From the NCBI GenBank assembly GCA_041648735.1, contig JBAZOO010000001.1:1-64000 (forward strand): a DNA stretch of 64,000 nt, in the 5' to 3' direction. The notes under the pieces were generated by a model. That model saw nothing but the letters and a program-made list of their open reading frames with translations, ran no database searches and had not been told where the DNA came from. Positions 19,230 through 30,222 of this stretch are shown here, in pieces (within the stretch, counting starts at the first letter, position 1; each line of letters opens with the position of its first letter). Source of the stretch: JBAZOO01 sp041648735. Lineage in GTDB: Bacteria > Verrucomicrobiota > Lentisphaeria > Oligosphaerales > CAITYL01. The translations under genes and the position numbers were made by a program.

Positions 19230-20216
19230 ATGTCACCCATGACTCCCCGCGAGAGATTCATTGCCGCCCTTGAGAGGCGTCCGGTTGCCGGGCGCGTCCC
19301 CCATTTCGAACTCGCCTTCCTGCTGACCATGGAAGCCTTCGGGAAACTCCATCCGGCCCACCGGAACTACGGGCAGTGGGACCAGATGGAGGAGAAGGAG
19401 CGGCAGTTGCACCGGCTGGACATGGCCGACGTGCTGATCGCCACCGCCGAACGCTTCGAGCACAGCGCGATCAACCTGCCCATCGCCGCGTTCCAATGGG
19501 ATGACCTGACGGAGATCCGGCGGCTGGTCGAGATCGTGCGCGAGCGGACGGGCGACCGCTACGCCCTGCTGCTCAACCTGGACGCCACGCCGGGGATTCC
19601 CAACGGCGACCAGGTCTACGAGTTTTCCATGCGCCTGGCCGACGAGCCGGAGAAGGTCAAGGCGGAGACGGACGCCGAGATCAACCGGATTCTCGGGGTG
19701 GCCGAGGTCCTGGCGGGGTTTGGCGGGCTGGATGGTTTCACCATGTGCTGCGACTACTGCATGAATGCCGGGCCGTTCCTCAGTCCGGCCCAGTTCGGCG
19801 AGTTCGTCGCCCCGTTCCTGGCCAAGCAGATCAAGGGCTTCCGGGACCTGGGCTTCTACACCATCAAGCACAGCGACGGCAACATCATGCCGATCCTGGA
19901 CCAGTTGGCGCAGTGCCGGCCGCACGCCCTGCACTCGCTCGATCCCCAAGGCGGCGTGGACATCGCCGAAGTCAAGCGCCGCTACGGCCACGAACTATGC
20001 CTGGTTGGCAACGTCAACTGCGGGCTGATGGACACCGGCACGGACGAGCAGGTGCGCGAAGCGGCGCGGTACGCGCTCAAGCACGGCATGCCCGGCGGCG
20101 GGTACATCTTCTCGACCAGCAATTGCGTCTACACGGGCATGCGTTTGTCCCGCTACGAGCTGATTCTGGATGTCTGGCGGCAGGAGGGGAATTACCCCGG
20201 AGCAAACGGCGAATGA
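19230..20216 (+). CDS. uroporphyrinogen-decarboxylase (URO-D) superfamily protein
   Basis: This 328-residue protein has the URO-D/MtaA/CmuA fold pattern: MTPRERFIAALERRPV at the start, then DYCMNAGPFLSPAQF, KHSDGN and a conserved late GNVNCG...SNC region whose His and Cys residues could bind metal. Members of this superfamily are either heme enzymes or corrinoid-dependent methyltransferases. It lies 25 bp downstream of a glycosidase rather than with heme genes, and such copies are common in Lentisphaerae sugar clusters, so a methyl-transfer role is more likely than heme synthesis; this is an inference. AAGGA at 19217-19221 precedes the start; a second in-frame ATG four codons in (MTPRERF) is an alternative. 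Confidence 0.75.
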   Translation: MSPMTPRERFIAALERRPVAGRVPHFELAFLLTMEAFGKLHPAHRNYGQWDQMEEKERQLHRLDMADVLIATAERFEHSAINLPIAAFQWDDLTEIRRLVEIVRERTGDRYALLLNLDATPGIPNGDQVYEFSMRLADEPEKVKAETDAEINRILGVAEVLAGFGGLDGFTMCCDYCMNAGPFLSPAQFGEFVAPFLAKQIKGFRDLGFYTIKHSDGNIMPILDQLAQCRPHALHSLDPQGGVDIAEVKRRYGHELCLVGNVNCGLMDTGTDEQVREAARYALKHGMPGGGYIFSTSNCVYTGMRLSRYELILDVWRQEGNYPGANGE

Positions 20217-20320
20217 CCCCGGCGCGGGTCTTGGCATGGCGGCAGGAGCCGCCGCCGCCGCCGTGACCGTGACCGGGACCGCCCTTCCGAAGGAGCAGTT
20301 GCCGAACCCGCGCCTTTTTT

Positions 20321-20349
20321 TTGATTTTTGGCCGGAAATAGGCTATAGT
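20321..20349 (+). promoter_or_regulatory. sigma-70-type promoter of the sigma factor gene
   Basis: TTGATT (20321-20326) and TATAGT (20344-20349) are separated by exactly 17 bp, about 60 bp upstream of the sigma factor start. This is the best complete -35/-10 pair in the window and follows a poly-T tract. Confidence 0.7.
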
Positions 20350-20409
20350 AAGTATCTTTTTTGGATTTCCCCAATTCTCATTTCCGCTTGCAGGAGGTTG
20401 ACCACCGAC

Positions 20410-21243
20410 ATGCTTTCTGACAATGATACAATGAAGTTGTACATGCAGAACATCGGCCAATATCCGCTGGTCACGCCCGGTGAGGAAGTCACGCTGGCCA
20501 AGCAGATTGCCGATGGCTCCATCGAGGCCCGGACCAAGCTGATCCGCTCCAACCTGCGCCTGGTGGTGAAGATCGCCCATGACTTCAAGGGGCTCGGCCT
20601 GCCGCTGCTCGACCTCATCTCCGAGGGGAACATCGGCCTGATGCGCGCCGTCGAGAAGTTCGACCCGACCAAGGGCGCCAAGCTTTCCAGCTACGCCGCC
20701 TGGTGGATCAAGCAGTCCATGCGCCGGGCCCTGGCCAACCAGGCCCGCACCATCCGCATCCCCGTCCAGTCGGCCAGCAAGATCAGCAAGATCCAGGCCG
20801 CCAAGACGAAGCTCACCGAGGCGATCGGCCGCGACCCCACCGACGCCGAAATCGCCGTGGAAGTCAACCTCACCGAACGCACCGTCACCGGCCTGCGCCT
20901 GGGCAAGACCACCACCATCTCCCTCAACGACCCGATCCAGCATGGCGAGGACGGCGAATTCCGCGACATCATCCCCGACGAGAAGACCACCTCCCCCGAC
21001 GAAATCGTCCAGGACGAGGAAATCCTCTCCCACATGATCGAACTGGTTGACCGGCTCGACGAGCGGGAACAGCAGATCCTGCGCCTGCGCTTCGGCCTCG
21101 GCGGTGAGCGCTCCCGGACCCTGGAAGAGGTCAGCCAGCACATCGGCCGCACCCGCGAACGGGTGCGCCAGATCCAGAACCAGGCGCTGGAAAAGCTCCG
21201 CTCCATGCTGGAGGACGAAGGGATGCAGACCGCCGTGGCCTGA
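20410..21243 (+). CDS. RpoD-like sigma-70 family RNA polymerase sigma factor
   Basis: This 277-residue sigma factor contains regions 1.2 to 4.2 and lacks region 1.1. Region 2 is intact (NLRLVVKIAHDFKGLGLPLLDLISEGNIGLMRAVEKFDP and SSYAAWWIKQSMRRA), region 3 follows, and region 4 has the HTH TLEEVSQHIGRTRERVRQIQ. Its short length resembles group 2/3 factors, but the core sequence is close to the primary-type family, and it could be the main sigma factor of a PVC bacterium. AGGAGG at 20392-20397 lies 12 bp before the ATG. An upstream TTGATT-17-TATAGT promoter is of the type this protein itself would recognise, suggesting possible autoregulation. A T-tailed terminator follows at 21291-21336. Confidence 0.9.
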   Translation: MLSDNDTMKLYMQNIGQYPLVTPGEEVTLAKQIADGSIEARTKLIRSNLRLVVKIAHDFKGLGLPLLDLISEGNIGLMRAVEKFDPTKGAKLSSYAAWWIKQSMRRALANQARTIRIPVQSASKISKIQAAKTKLTEAIGRDPTDAEIAVEVNLTERTVTGLRLGKTTTISLNDPIQHGEDGEFRDIIPDEKTTSPDEIVQDEEILSHMIELVDRLDEREQQILRLRFGLGGERSRTLEEVSQHIGRTRERVRQIQNQALEKLRSMLEDEGMQTAVA

Positions 21244-21253
21244 GCCGGCGCCC

Positions 21254-21264
21254 GCGGACTCCGC
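21254..21264. repeat. GCGGACTCCGC palindrome, intergenic
   Basis: One of eight exact GCGGA(C/G)TCCGC copies in the window. It lies just after the sigma factor stop and within the terminator region. Confidence 0.7.
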
Positions 21265-21290
21265 GGCCGCCCGCCAATGCCCCAACGGCC

Positions 21291-21336
21291 AGCGCCGGCC
21301 CACCCGGGATTCGGGATGGCCGGCGCTTCTTTTTTG
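21291..21336 (+). terminator. Rho-independent terminator after the sigma factor gene
   Basis: AGCGCCGGCC (21291-21300) pairs perfectly with GGCCGGCGCT (21318-21327), and TCTTTTTTG follows. It separates the + strand sigma gene from the convergent ROK gene. Confidence 0.85.
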
Positions 21337-21367
21337 CCTTCGCCGGCAAAATGGCCGCCGCCGCCGC

Positions 21368-22381
21368 TCAGCCCTTCTTCCAGGGCGGCTGCCAGGCGCC
21401 TTCCTGGTAGAGGCTGTAGAGCGCCGTCGCCGGGCCGGCCAGCTCGCCGATGTGCGTCCCCAGCGCCGTGGTGACGATCTTGCAGGGGGTGCGCACGTCG
21501 CGCCAGGCGAAGCGCGGCAGGTGCCGCCGCACCGGCTCCAGCAGGAACTCGCCGGAATAGATGGCCAGGGTGCCCAGGACGATCACCTCCGGATTGTAGG
21601 CCATCTGCAAGACGCCAATCCCCTGGGCCAGCCGCAGGCAAAGCTCATCCCACAGCTCCACCGCCATCGGAATCCCCTGCTGGGCCGCGATCCGGATCGT
21701 CTCGATCCGGACCTTCGCCAAGTCGCCTTGGACCTCCGGCAGCGCCAGCACGGCGTGGGTGGGGCGGCCGCGCAACAGCTCCTGGGCCCGCTGGGCCACC
21801 CCCAGCCCCCCGCAATACGCCTCGAGGCAGCCGCGCAGGCCGCAATTGCAGACCGGCCCGGTGATGTCCAGGACGATGTGGCCGACTTCGCCGGCGTTGC
21901 CGTTGGCGCCGTGGAGCAGCTTGCCCTCGGTGATCACGCCGCCGCCGATCCCCGTGCTCATGGTCAGGTACAAGGCGTTGCGCACGCCCTGGGCCGCGCC
22001 GAAGAACCATTCGGCGAGCATCCCGGCGTTGGCGTCGTTGTCGAAATAGGCCGCCACCCCCAGCGCCGCCGCCAGGTCGTCGCGGATCGTCGCGTTGCGC
22101 CACGGCATGTTGGGCGATTCGACGACGACCCCCTTGTCCAGGTCGATCGGGCCAGGGGCGCTGATGCCGCAGGCCCGCAGATCCGTCATCGCCAGCCCGG
22201 CCTGCTTGACCAGCCGTTGGCCGATTTCGGCGATCCGCGGCACGACTGTCGCGTAGGGCTGCTTGCCGCCGCCGTCAATCCGCTCCTTCGCGAGAATCCG
22301 GCCCGTGGAGTCCGCCAGGCAGACCGCGATCTTGGTGCCGCCCACATCCACCCCGAGTACGGGGAACACTTCCTTGCCCAT
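21368..22381 (-). CDS. ROK family sugar kinase/regulator-like protein
   Basis: This 337-residue ROK protein has the ATP-binding DVGGT motif at residues 12-16, a central FDNDANAG with the catalytic Asp, and the zinc-binding ROK signature GHIVLDITGPVCNCGLRG followed by CLEAYCGG. There is no N-terminal HTH, so it is more likely a glucokinase or other hexose/aminosugar kinase than a NagC-type repressor. GAGGATGG lies just before the start codon, and a TATAGT -10 element lies about 85 bp upstream (22466-22471, - strand). It is convergent with the sigma factor gene. It may feed sugars from the nearby glycan cluster into glycolysis; the substrate is not readable from sequence. Confidence 0.85.
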   Translation of the reverse strand: MGKEVFPVLGVDVGGTKIAVCLADSTGRILAKERIDGGGKQPYATVVPRIAEIGQRLVKQAGLAMTDLRACGISAPGPIDLDKGVVVESPNMPWRNATIRDDLAAALGVAAYFDNDANAGMLAEWFFGAAQGVRNALYLTMSTGIGGGVITEGKLLHGANGNAGEVGHIVLDITGPVCNCGLRGCLEAYCGGLGVAQRAQELLRGRPTHAVLALPEVQGDLAKVRIETIRIAAQQGIPMAVELWDELCLRLAQGIGVLQMAYNPEVIVLGTLAIYSGEFLLEPVRRHLPRFAWRDVRTPCKIVTTALGTHIGELAGPATALYSLYQEGAWQPPWKKG

Positions 22382-22465
22382 TGACCCATCCTCATGCGCG
22401 CATCCAAACCCTACACCATTGGCCGGAGCGAACGTCGCCAGCCGGCCCGAAAAACGGAAGCAACT

Positions 22466-22471
22466 ACTATA
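22466..22471 (-). promoter_or_regulatory. -10 element upstream of the ROK gene
   Basis: On the - strand this reads GGCTATAGTAG, matching the recurrent TATAGTA motif of the window. No clear -35 is seen 16-18 bp upstream. Confidence 0.5.
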
Positions 22472-22757
22472 GCCGCGTTCCGCCGCCGCGGCGGGGCAGC
22501 GTCAGCCCTCCCCGGCGAAGCGGCGCTTGCGCAGGCCGGTGTCGCGCGAACTGGAACCCGGCAGCGCTCGAACTCGCCCGGCTCAGCCACCCCATCGTTC
22601 CACGAGCAGGAACGCCCGAGCCTGGGCCAGGCCGCGAATCCGGATTCTGTCCCATTGCGATTCCCGTTCCGGCTAAAATGACCTATTGCCTGGATCCGTG
22701 GCGGAAGTTTTGCTGGAACGTGACAGATTCCCGTGCAACTCCTTGGTTTCAAGCGGG

Positions 22758-22763
22758 TATAAT
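22758..22763 (+). promoter_or_regulatory. -10 element upstream of the lipoprotein gene
   Basis: TATAAT in GGGTATAATAAGC is a perfect -10 hexamer in GC-rich DNA, 63 bp before the lipoprotein start. No good -35 is seen. The rest of the 445-bp gap 22382-22826 shows nothing else I can identify. Confidence 0.5.
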
Positions 22764-22826
22764 AAGCATGTCAAGACCAATTGCCGGCGGCCACGGCCGC
22801 CCACCAGCCAGCAGGAAGCCATCACC

Positions 22827-23381
22827 ATGAAATGCCTCGCCGCCCTCTTGCTCCTCCTGGGCCTCGCCGGCCTCGCCGCCGGCTGCGCCGCCAGCCCCAA
22901 GCCGCTGGCGGCTGTCAACGCCGCCCCAGCCGGCCCAGCCATCTATCGCAACGAGGCCATCGCCTTCAAGATTTCCTGCGAGGAACGGATTGCCGACGGC
23001 CAGAAGGTGGTCTTCATCGAGCCGCTGTCCGCAAACATCCAGCAGATCGTCGTCAGCTCCATCACCTTCCGGAACTGGTCCGAGAACCGCGTCTCCTGCC
23101 ATGTTGACGCCAACCTGGACTACACCCAGGGGGGGCAGCCCTACTACCTGGCCAACGAGTTCACCGCCTTCGCCCGGAAGGTGGCGGCGCCCGCCCGGCC
23201 CGGCACCAAGCTGATCGACCTCCACCTGCCCGAGGCGAACTTCGAGATCCGCTACACCGGCAACGTGGTCTTCACCCCCGAGTTCAAGCGTGAGCTGAAC
23301 AAGCTCAAGCTGTGGGAGACCCATGGCCCCGTGGACTTCACCGCCCCCGCCCCGATGCTGGCCCGCGTGAGTCCCCGCTGA
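22827..23381 (+). CDS. predicted lipoprotein of unknown function
   Basis: This 184-residue protein begins with a lipoprotein signal peptide whose lipobox LAAGC places the acylated cysteine at residue 20, so it should be membrane anchored and face the periplasm or outside. The mature part (about 160 residues, including IQQIVVSSITFRNWSENRV) looks like a compact beta-rich domain of the kind seen in small YcfL/DUF1425-type lipoproteins, but that match is only suggestive. CAGGAAG at 22812-22818 precedes the ATG at 22827. It sits alone between the ROK gene and nadB, with its own TATAAT element. The function is not recognised. Confidence 0.7.
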   Translation: MKCLAALLLLLGLAGLAAGCAASPKPLAAVNAAPAGPAIYRNEAIAFKISCEERIADGQKVVFIEPLSANIQQIVVSSITFRNWSENRVSCHVDANLDYTQGGQPYYLANEFTAFARKVAAPARPGTKLIDLHLPEANFEIRYTGNVVFTPEFKRELNKLKLWETHGPVDFTAPAPMLARVSPR

Positions 23382-23484
23382 CCCGCCTTCTGGCCCCTTT
23401 GCCCCTTTCGCGCGCCGTCGGCACGCCAGCCTCGGCCGTTTTTTCATGGTGCCCAGCCGGCGGCGAGCCATGGGGGAGGGCCGG

Positions 23485-23514
23485 TTGCGCCCCGCGGCTC
23501 AAGTGCCTTATATT
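23485..23514 (+). promoter_or_regulatory. possible nadB promoter
   Basis: TTGCGC (23485-23490) and TATATT (23509-23514) are 18 bp apart and end 78 bp before the nadB start. The match is weak but it is the only AT-rich hexamer in the 211-bp gap. Confidence 0.4.
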
Positions 23515-23592
23515 AGGGTGTCATCAAGATCAAGGCCCCAGCCGCCACCCCGGCCTGGACGCCATCCGCGGACACAGGACGGAAACGCTTCC

Positions 23593-25266
23593 ATGACCCC
23601 GCCCGCCACCGAACGCCTCGCCTGCGATTTCCTGGTCATCGGCACTGGTGCCGCCGGGCTCACCGCCGCCCTCAAGGCCGCCCGGCACGGCTCCGTGATC
23701 CTCATCGCCAAGGACCATGCCGAGGAATGCAACACCCGCTACGCCCAAGGCGGCATTGCCTGCGTCACGGAAGCGGATGACAGCTTCGCCTCGCACATCG
23801 AGGACACGCTCCAGGCGGGCGCGGGGCTCTGCCATGAAGACGTGGTCCGGGCCGTCGTCGAGGCCGCGCCGGAGCGGATCCAGGAGCTGATCGAACGTGG
23901 CCTCCACTTCACCCGCCGCGGCGAAGTGGAGGAGAATGCCGGCCCGGAGGCGTCCGCCTACGACCTGGGGCGGGAAGGCGGCCACAGCCGGCGGCGCATC
24001 CTCCACGCCGGCGACATCACCGGCGAGGAACTCATCGCCGTCCTCCTCCAGCGCTGCCGCGAGGAGCCGCGCATCCGCCTGCTGGCCAACCACATCGCGA
24101 TCGACCTGATCTCCTCGCGCCACGTGAACTGGCAGGGGGAGAACTGCGGCCTCGGCGCCTACGTGCTCGACAAGGACAACAACCGGATCCTGACCATCCT
24201 CGCCCGCCACACCTTCCTCGCCACCGGCGGCGCCGGCAAGGTCTATCTCTACACCACCAATCCGGACGTGGCCACTGGCGACGGCATCGCCATGGCCTGG
24301 CGTGCCCAAGCCGACATCGCCAACATGGAGTTCTACCAGTTCCACCCCACCTGCCTCTACCATCAGCAGACCAAGCCATTCCTCATCAGCGAGGCGGTGC
24401 GCGGCGAGGGCGCCACGCTCAAGGTCCGCCGCCGCGGCGACTACGTGGAGTTCATGCAGGCCCACCACGAAATGGGCAGCCTGGCGCCCCGTGACATCGT
24501 CGCCCGTGCCATCGATGCCGAACTCAAGCGCTCCGGCGAACCTTGCGCCTACCTCGACATCCGCCACCAGGACGAGGGGTTCCTGCTCCGGCGCTTCCCC
24601 AACATCTTCGCCCATCTCCGCGAACTCGGCATCAACATGGCCAAGGACTTGATCCCGGTCGTGCCGGCCGCGCACTACTGCTGCGGCGGCGTCCGCACCG
24701 ACGTCCGCGGCCGGACCAACGTCCGCCACCTCTACGCCGTTGGCGAAGTCGGCTGCACCGGGCTGCACGGTGCCAACCGCCTGGCCAGCAACAGCCTGCT
24801 GGAGGCGCTGGTCGTCGCCCACAATGCCGTCGCCGCCGCCGTCGCCGAAAACGCCTCTGGCGCCACCCTGCCGGTGCAGCCGGAACAGGTCCCCGACTGG
24901 AACAGCGGTGCCGCCAAGGACTCGGACGAGCAGATCGTGATCACCCACAACTGGCAGGAAATCCGGCGATTCATGTGGGACTACGTCGGCATTGTCCGCA
25001 CCGACAAGCGGCTGGAGCGCGCCAAGAACCGCATCAGCTTGATCCGCAGGGAGATCGAGAAATACTACTGGGATTTCACGGTCACCGCGGACCTGGTCGA
25101 GCTGCGCAACCTCGCCTCGGTCGCCGAAATGATCATCGACTGCGCCCGCGCCCGCCGGGAAAGCCGCGGGCTGCACTACAACGTTGATTGCCCCGTCAAC
25201 AGCCGCTCCCCCGGCAAGGACACCATCCTGCGCCGCCCCACCCCCGCCGTCGTCTGGATGGAATGA
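23593..25266 (+). CDS. L-aspartate oxidase NadB
   Basis: This 557-residue flavoprotein oxidises L-aspartate to iminoaspartate, the first step of bacterial NAD synthesis. The FAD dinucleotide fold is at the N-terminus (FLVIGTGAAGLTAALKAAR), followed by the family's CNTRYAQGGIA stretch and the substrate/FAD region GLHGANRLASNSLLEALV. The helical C-terminal domain is complete (RRFMWDYVGIVR). Length fits the family (about 530-560). The ATG at 23593 sits directly before the dinucleotide fold. nadA and nadC are not in this window. Fumarate reductase/succinate dehydrogenase flavoproteins are related, but the overall length and the RYAQGGIA-type motif favour NadB. Confidence 0.93.
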   Translation: MTPPATERLACDFLVIGTGAAGLTAALKAARHGSVILIAKDHAEECNTRYAQGGIACVTEADDSFASHIEDTLQAGAGLCHEDVVRAVVEAAPERIQELIERGLHFTRRGEVEENAGPEASAYDLGREGGHSRRRILHAGDITGEELIAVLLQRCREEPRIRLLANHIAIDLISSRHVNWQGENCGLGAYVLDKDNNRILTILARHTFLATGGAGKVYLYTTNPDVATGDGIAMAWRAQADIANMEFYQFHPTCLYHQQTKPFLISEAVRGEGATLKVRRRGDYVEFMQAHHEMGSLAPRDIVARAIDAELKRSGEPCAYLDIRHQDEGFLLRRFPNIFAHLRELGINMAKDLIPVVPAAHYCCGGVRTDVRGRTNVRHLYAVGEVGCTGLHGANRLASNSLLEALVVAHNAVAAAVAENASGATLPVQPEQVPDWNSGAAKDSDEQIVITHNWQEIRRFMWDYVGIVRTDKRLERAKNRISLIRREIEKYYWDFTVTADLVELRNLASVAEMIIDCARARRESRGLHYNVDCPVNSRSPGKDTILRRPTPAVVWME

Positions 25267-25390
25267 CCGCCATTGCCGGGCGCGTCCCTTTTCGGGCGGC
25301 GCCGAGCCTGAATTATTCAGGGCGCCCCCAATGGTCGGGGCATTGACCACCACTGGCCGGTAAAACTAAAACCGTCCCCAATCCCGCCGG

Positions 25391-28441
<3,051 letters not shown>

Positions 28442-28490
28442 ATGCCAACCTCACCTCTAAACCTGCGATGGGCCAACGAAAGAATCGGAT

Positions 28491-28496
28491 ACTATA
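28491..28496 (-). promoter_or_regulatory. -10 element upstream of secA
   Basis: On the - strand this reads CGCTATAGTATCC, matching the recurrent TATAGTA motif. No -35 consensus is present at the usual distance. A GGGGGCG-TCAG-CGCCCCC hairpin lies just beyond it. Confidence 0.5.
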
Positions 28497-28914
28497 GCGA
28501 GGATTTCAAAAGGCGGGGGGCGTCAGCGCCCCCGTCACTCACTGCCGCCCCCATCCCATCCGAAGTAGTTGCCAACCCGGCGGTTCGACTTCGGGCGCGT
28601 TGCGCGGGCGCGAGCGCCGCTGTGCTGAGCGCGAAAATCCGGGGAGCGGCACTGCCGTGTCCGTCCCCAAGCAACCCGCCGGACGTTAGGCGAAGATTTG
28701 CCTCCCCGGATTCCTCATGGCTGGCCACTGGCCGCCAAACGCCGCATGGGAGCTTGGAGGGCATCATCTTCCTTCGGTCAATCTTGCGCCCAGCGACAAT
28801 GAACGTTCCGTCGCCAACCGCGTGAACCGTGCGCTTCTCCTTGCGTGCGGTATCGCTGCTTGCCGCCACCGCCTCTAGCACGACGATGTTGTGCTTCTTG
28901 AAGAGTGATTCCAT
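28492..28914 (-). CDS. hypothetical small cassette ORF
   Basis: This 140-codon frame begins MESLFKKHNIVVLEAVAASS. Its first 75 or so residues look protein-like, with a mixed charged and hydrophobic composition including VGDGTFIVAGRKIDRR. The rest is translated through the attC-like palindrome and is probably not a folded domain. It follows a GTTGGGC core-like site at 28991-28997 by about 75 bp, the arrangement of an integron gene cassette. I do not recognise a family. It could be a decayed gene or no gene at all. Confidence 0.3.
   Translation of the reverse strand: MESLFKKHNIVVLEAVAASSDTARKEKRTVHAVGDGTFIVAGRKIDRRKMMPSKLPCGVWRPVASHEESGEANLRLTSGGLLGDGHGSAAPRIFALSTAALAPAQRARSRTAGLATTSDGMGAAVSDGGADAPRLLKSSL
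28571..28691 (-). repeat. attC-like palindrome, cassette island end near secA
   Basis: On the - strand the site runs from GCCTAAC (a full match to RYYYAAC) to GTTGGC, which is close to GTTRRRY. Inside these ends CCGGCGGGTT pairs with AACCGCCGG with one bulged base, and an inner hairpin around CACGGCAGTGCCG follows. The 121-bp length is within the attC range. The second core site is imperfect, so the identification is tentative. Confidence 0.45.
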
Positions 28915-28990
28915 TCACCCGTGACGATGGCAAATACCGGAGTGAAATCCATCACCATGGTTCAGGAGACCGTCATGATGTTGGCTTTCT

Positions 28991-28997
28991 GCCCAAC
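28991..28997 (-). repeat. GTTGGGC core-like recombination site
   Basis: On the - strand GTTGGGC fits the integron core GTTRRRY and lies between the HPP gene and the small ORF. No complete attC stem can be drawn with the sequence before it, so it may be a decayed site. Confidence 0.35.
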
Positions 28998-29045
28998 GTC
29001 CTCCTTTGATTCAACGCATCCACCGACACTCTTGCACCCAAAATT

Positions 29046-29588
29046 TTAGATCCAGTATACAGGGTAGTGCCGTTTGGGATTTGCAGATAGGTTGTTTATC
29101 ACTAATGCGATTAGCAGCATAATCAGTGCTCCAGCAAAGACCGGCATCAAGACATAGACATACCCCAAGGCATGAACCCTGTCACCTCCAATGACCGCGA
29201 TGAGCGCCGTGGCCCCGCCGGGGGGATGCAATGTGCGCGTAAAGTGCATAGCTGCAATTGCCAGAGATACCGCAAGCGGGGCACTGAGCACACAGCGCTC
29301 ACCCAGCGTCAAGAGAACAGTTACTCCCACAATCGCGGAAAACACATGTCCCCCCACGAGGTTTCTTGGTTGCGAGAACTCGGCCATTGGCGCACCGTAG
29401 ACAAGGACTGCCGATGCCCCAAAGGATCCAATCATGAAGACGGCATCCGCACCAATGGTGTAACGCTGGAGAATCTCGATCAACAGGATTCCGCTGAAGG
29501 CACCAATCCAGGACCAGATGATTTTGCTGATAGGTTTCCGTGGAGGACATTGCCCCTTGGATCTCATCTTGTCAAAATAGCTCTTCAT
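29046..29588 (-). CDS. HPP family integral membrane protein
   Basis: This 180-residue protein belongs to the HPP family: four predicted membrane helices and the signature HPPGGATALIAVIGG that names the family. Relatives have been linked to nitrite transport in plastids and cyanobacteria; the role here is unknown. The ATG at 29588 (MKSYFDKMRSKG) is preferred to a TTG three codons upstream. Base composition is clearly more AT-rich than the neighbouring core genes, and the start lies 36 bp after an attC-like site, so it looks like a captured gene cassette. No SLC26 or CBS domain is fused to it. Confidence 0.85.
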   Translation of the reverse strand: MKSYFDKMRSKGQCPPRKPISKIIWSWIGAFSGILLIEILQRYTIGADAVFMIGSFGASAVLVYGAPMAEFSQPRNLVGGHVFSAIVGVTVLLTLGERCVLSAPLAVSLAIAAMHFTRTLHPPGGATALIAVIGGDRVHALGYVYVLMPVFAGALIMLLIALVINNLSANPKRHYPVYWI

Positions 29589-29624
29589 GAATCGCAATGC
29601 CTTTCAGTTTCTGATTCATTCTTA

Positions 29625-29680
29625 TCCCCACGTTACGGCTCAGCGGGTGTCAATCCGTCCGCTGAAGCCGTTTGTTGGGG
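29625..29680 (-). repeat. attC-like site downstream of the DUF2442 gene
   Basis: On the - strand this 56-bp site folds as attC sites do. Outer arms CCCCA/TGGGG are followed by four unpaired bases on each side, then ACGGCT-T-CAGCGG against CCGCTGAGCCGT with a single extrahelical T, then an apical loop ACGGATTGACA. R'' is CCCCAAC; R' reads GTGGGG, one T short of GTTGGGG. It overlaps the 3' end of the DUF2442 frame, which is usual for cassettes. Confidence 0.6.
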
Positions 29681-29920
29681 GGCCATGGGGGCATGTGCCG
29701 TCCAGCGCGCCTCGATGGTGTCAGATGATAAATCTGCACCGCATTTCCATTCGACGTAGTAACCGCCATTGCGAACCTGCGAAAACTGGGACCAGTCCTT
29801 GAGCGGCAAGAACGCCTGTGAACTTAGATATGGGCGAACGTCAAAGATGCCGGAACACCCGTCATCGGCGACAACCCACAGGGTGCCGTCTTTCATTGGT
29901 TTGACTTCTGCGATTCTCAT
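29633..29920 (-). CDS. DUF2442 domain protein (possible antitoxin-like partner)
   Basis: This 95-residue protein matches DUF2442: MRIAEVKPMKDGTLWVVADD at the start and LSSQAFLPLKDWSQF in the middle. The family is about 80 residues; the last 15-20 here (TASADGLTPAEP) are encoded by the attC-like palindrome and are probably an add-on. Its ATG overlaps the stop of the upstream DUF4160 gene (ATGA), which suggests translational coupling. DUF4160-DUF2442 pairs are common on mobile DNA and in integron cassettes and have been considered toxin-antitoxin-like; no activity can be read from the sequence. Confidence 0.8.
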   Translation of the reverse strand: MRIAEVKPMKDGTLWVVADDGCSGIFDVRPYLSSQAFLPLKDWSQFSQVRNGGYYVEWKCGADLSSDTIEARWTAHAPMAPQQTASADGLTPAEP

Positions 29921-30189
29921 TGATCCAATCCTCTGATGGACAGTGGGTTTTGACCGTTGACGGCCAACTCCCAGTCCGCCAGCAAATCCTCTTGGTGGAT
30001 ATCAATCCAAGCAACGACCAGTTTGTGCTTTCTGGGCGGCAGGCCTCCCGCCAGGACGGTTCCGTCGGCAATCGAGTAGACTGCCACCACCCCCTGATAT
30101 TCCGCATGAATGTGAGGGGACGTGATGCTTCTCAATATCATGGAAAAACATTCGGATCAGGATACGTAAAAAATCGATATGGTTGGCAT
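29917..30189 (-). pseudogene. DUF4160 gene with two frameshifts
   Basis: Three reading frames must be joined to recover a DUF4160 protein: MPTISIFY from the ATG at 30189, then ILIRMFFHDIEKHHV in a second frame, then PHIHAEYQGVVAVYSIADG through LADWELAVNG to the stop in a third. The shifts lie near TTTTTTACG (about 30164) and in GTCCCCTCACATT (about 30120). A shorter product could start at the ATG at 30141, but it would lack the first conserved strands. Either the gene is inactive or the assembly has two indels. It starts 34 bp after a GTTGGGT core-like site and overlaps the DUF2442 start by four bases. Confidence 0.75.
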
Positions 30190-30222
30190 GGACATTCTCC
30201 ATCAACATTCAATCTCTGTGGC

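Noticed and set aside
28575..28600. Possible tRNA T-loop (GGTTCGACTTC)
   Set aside because: No acceptor stem, D-loop or anticodon arm can be built around it; it lies inside the attC-like palindrome.
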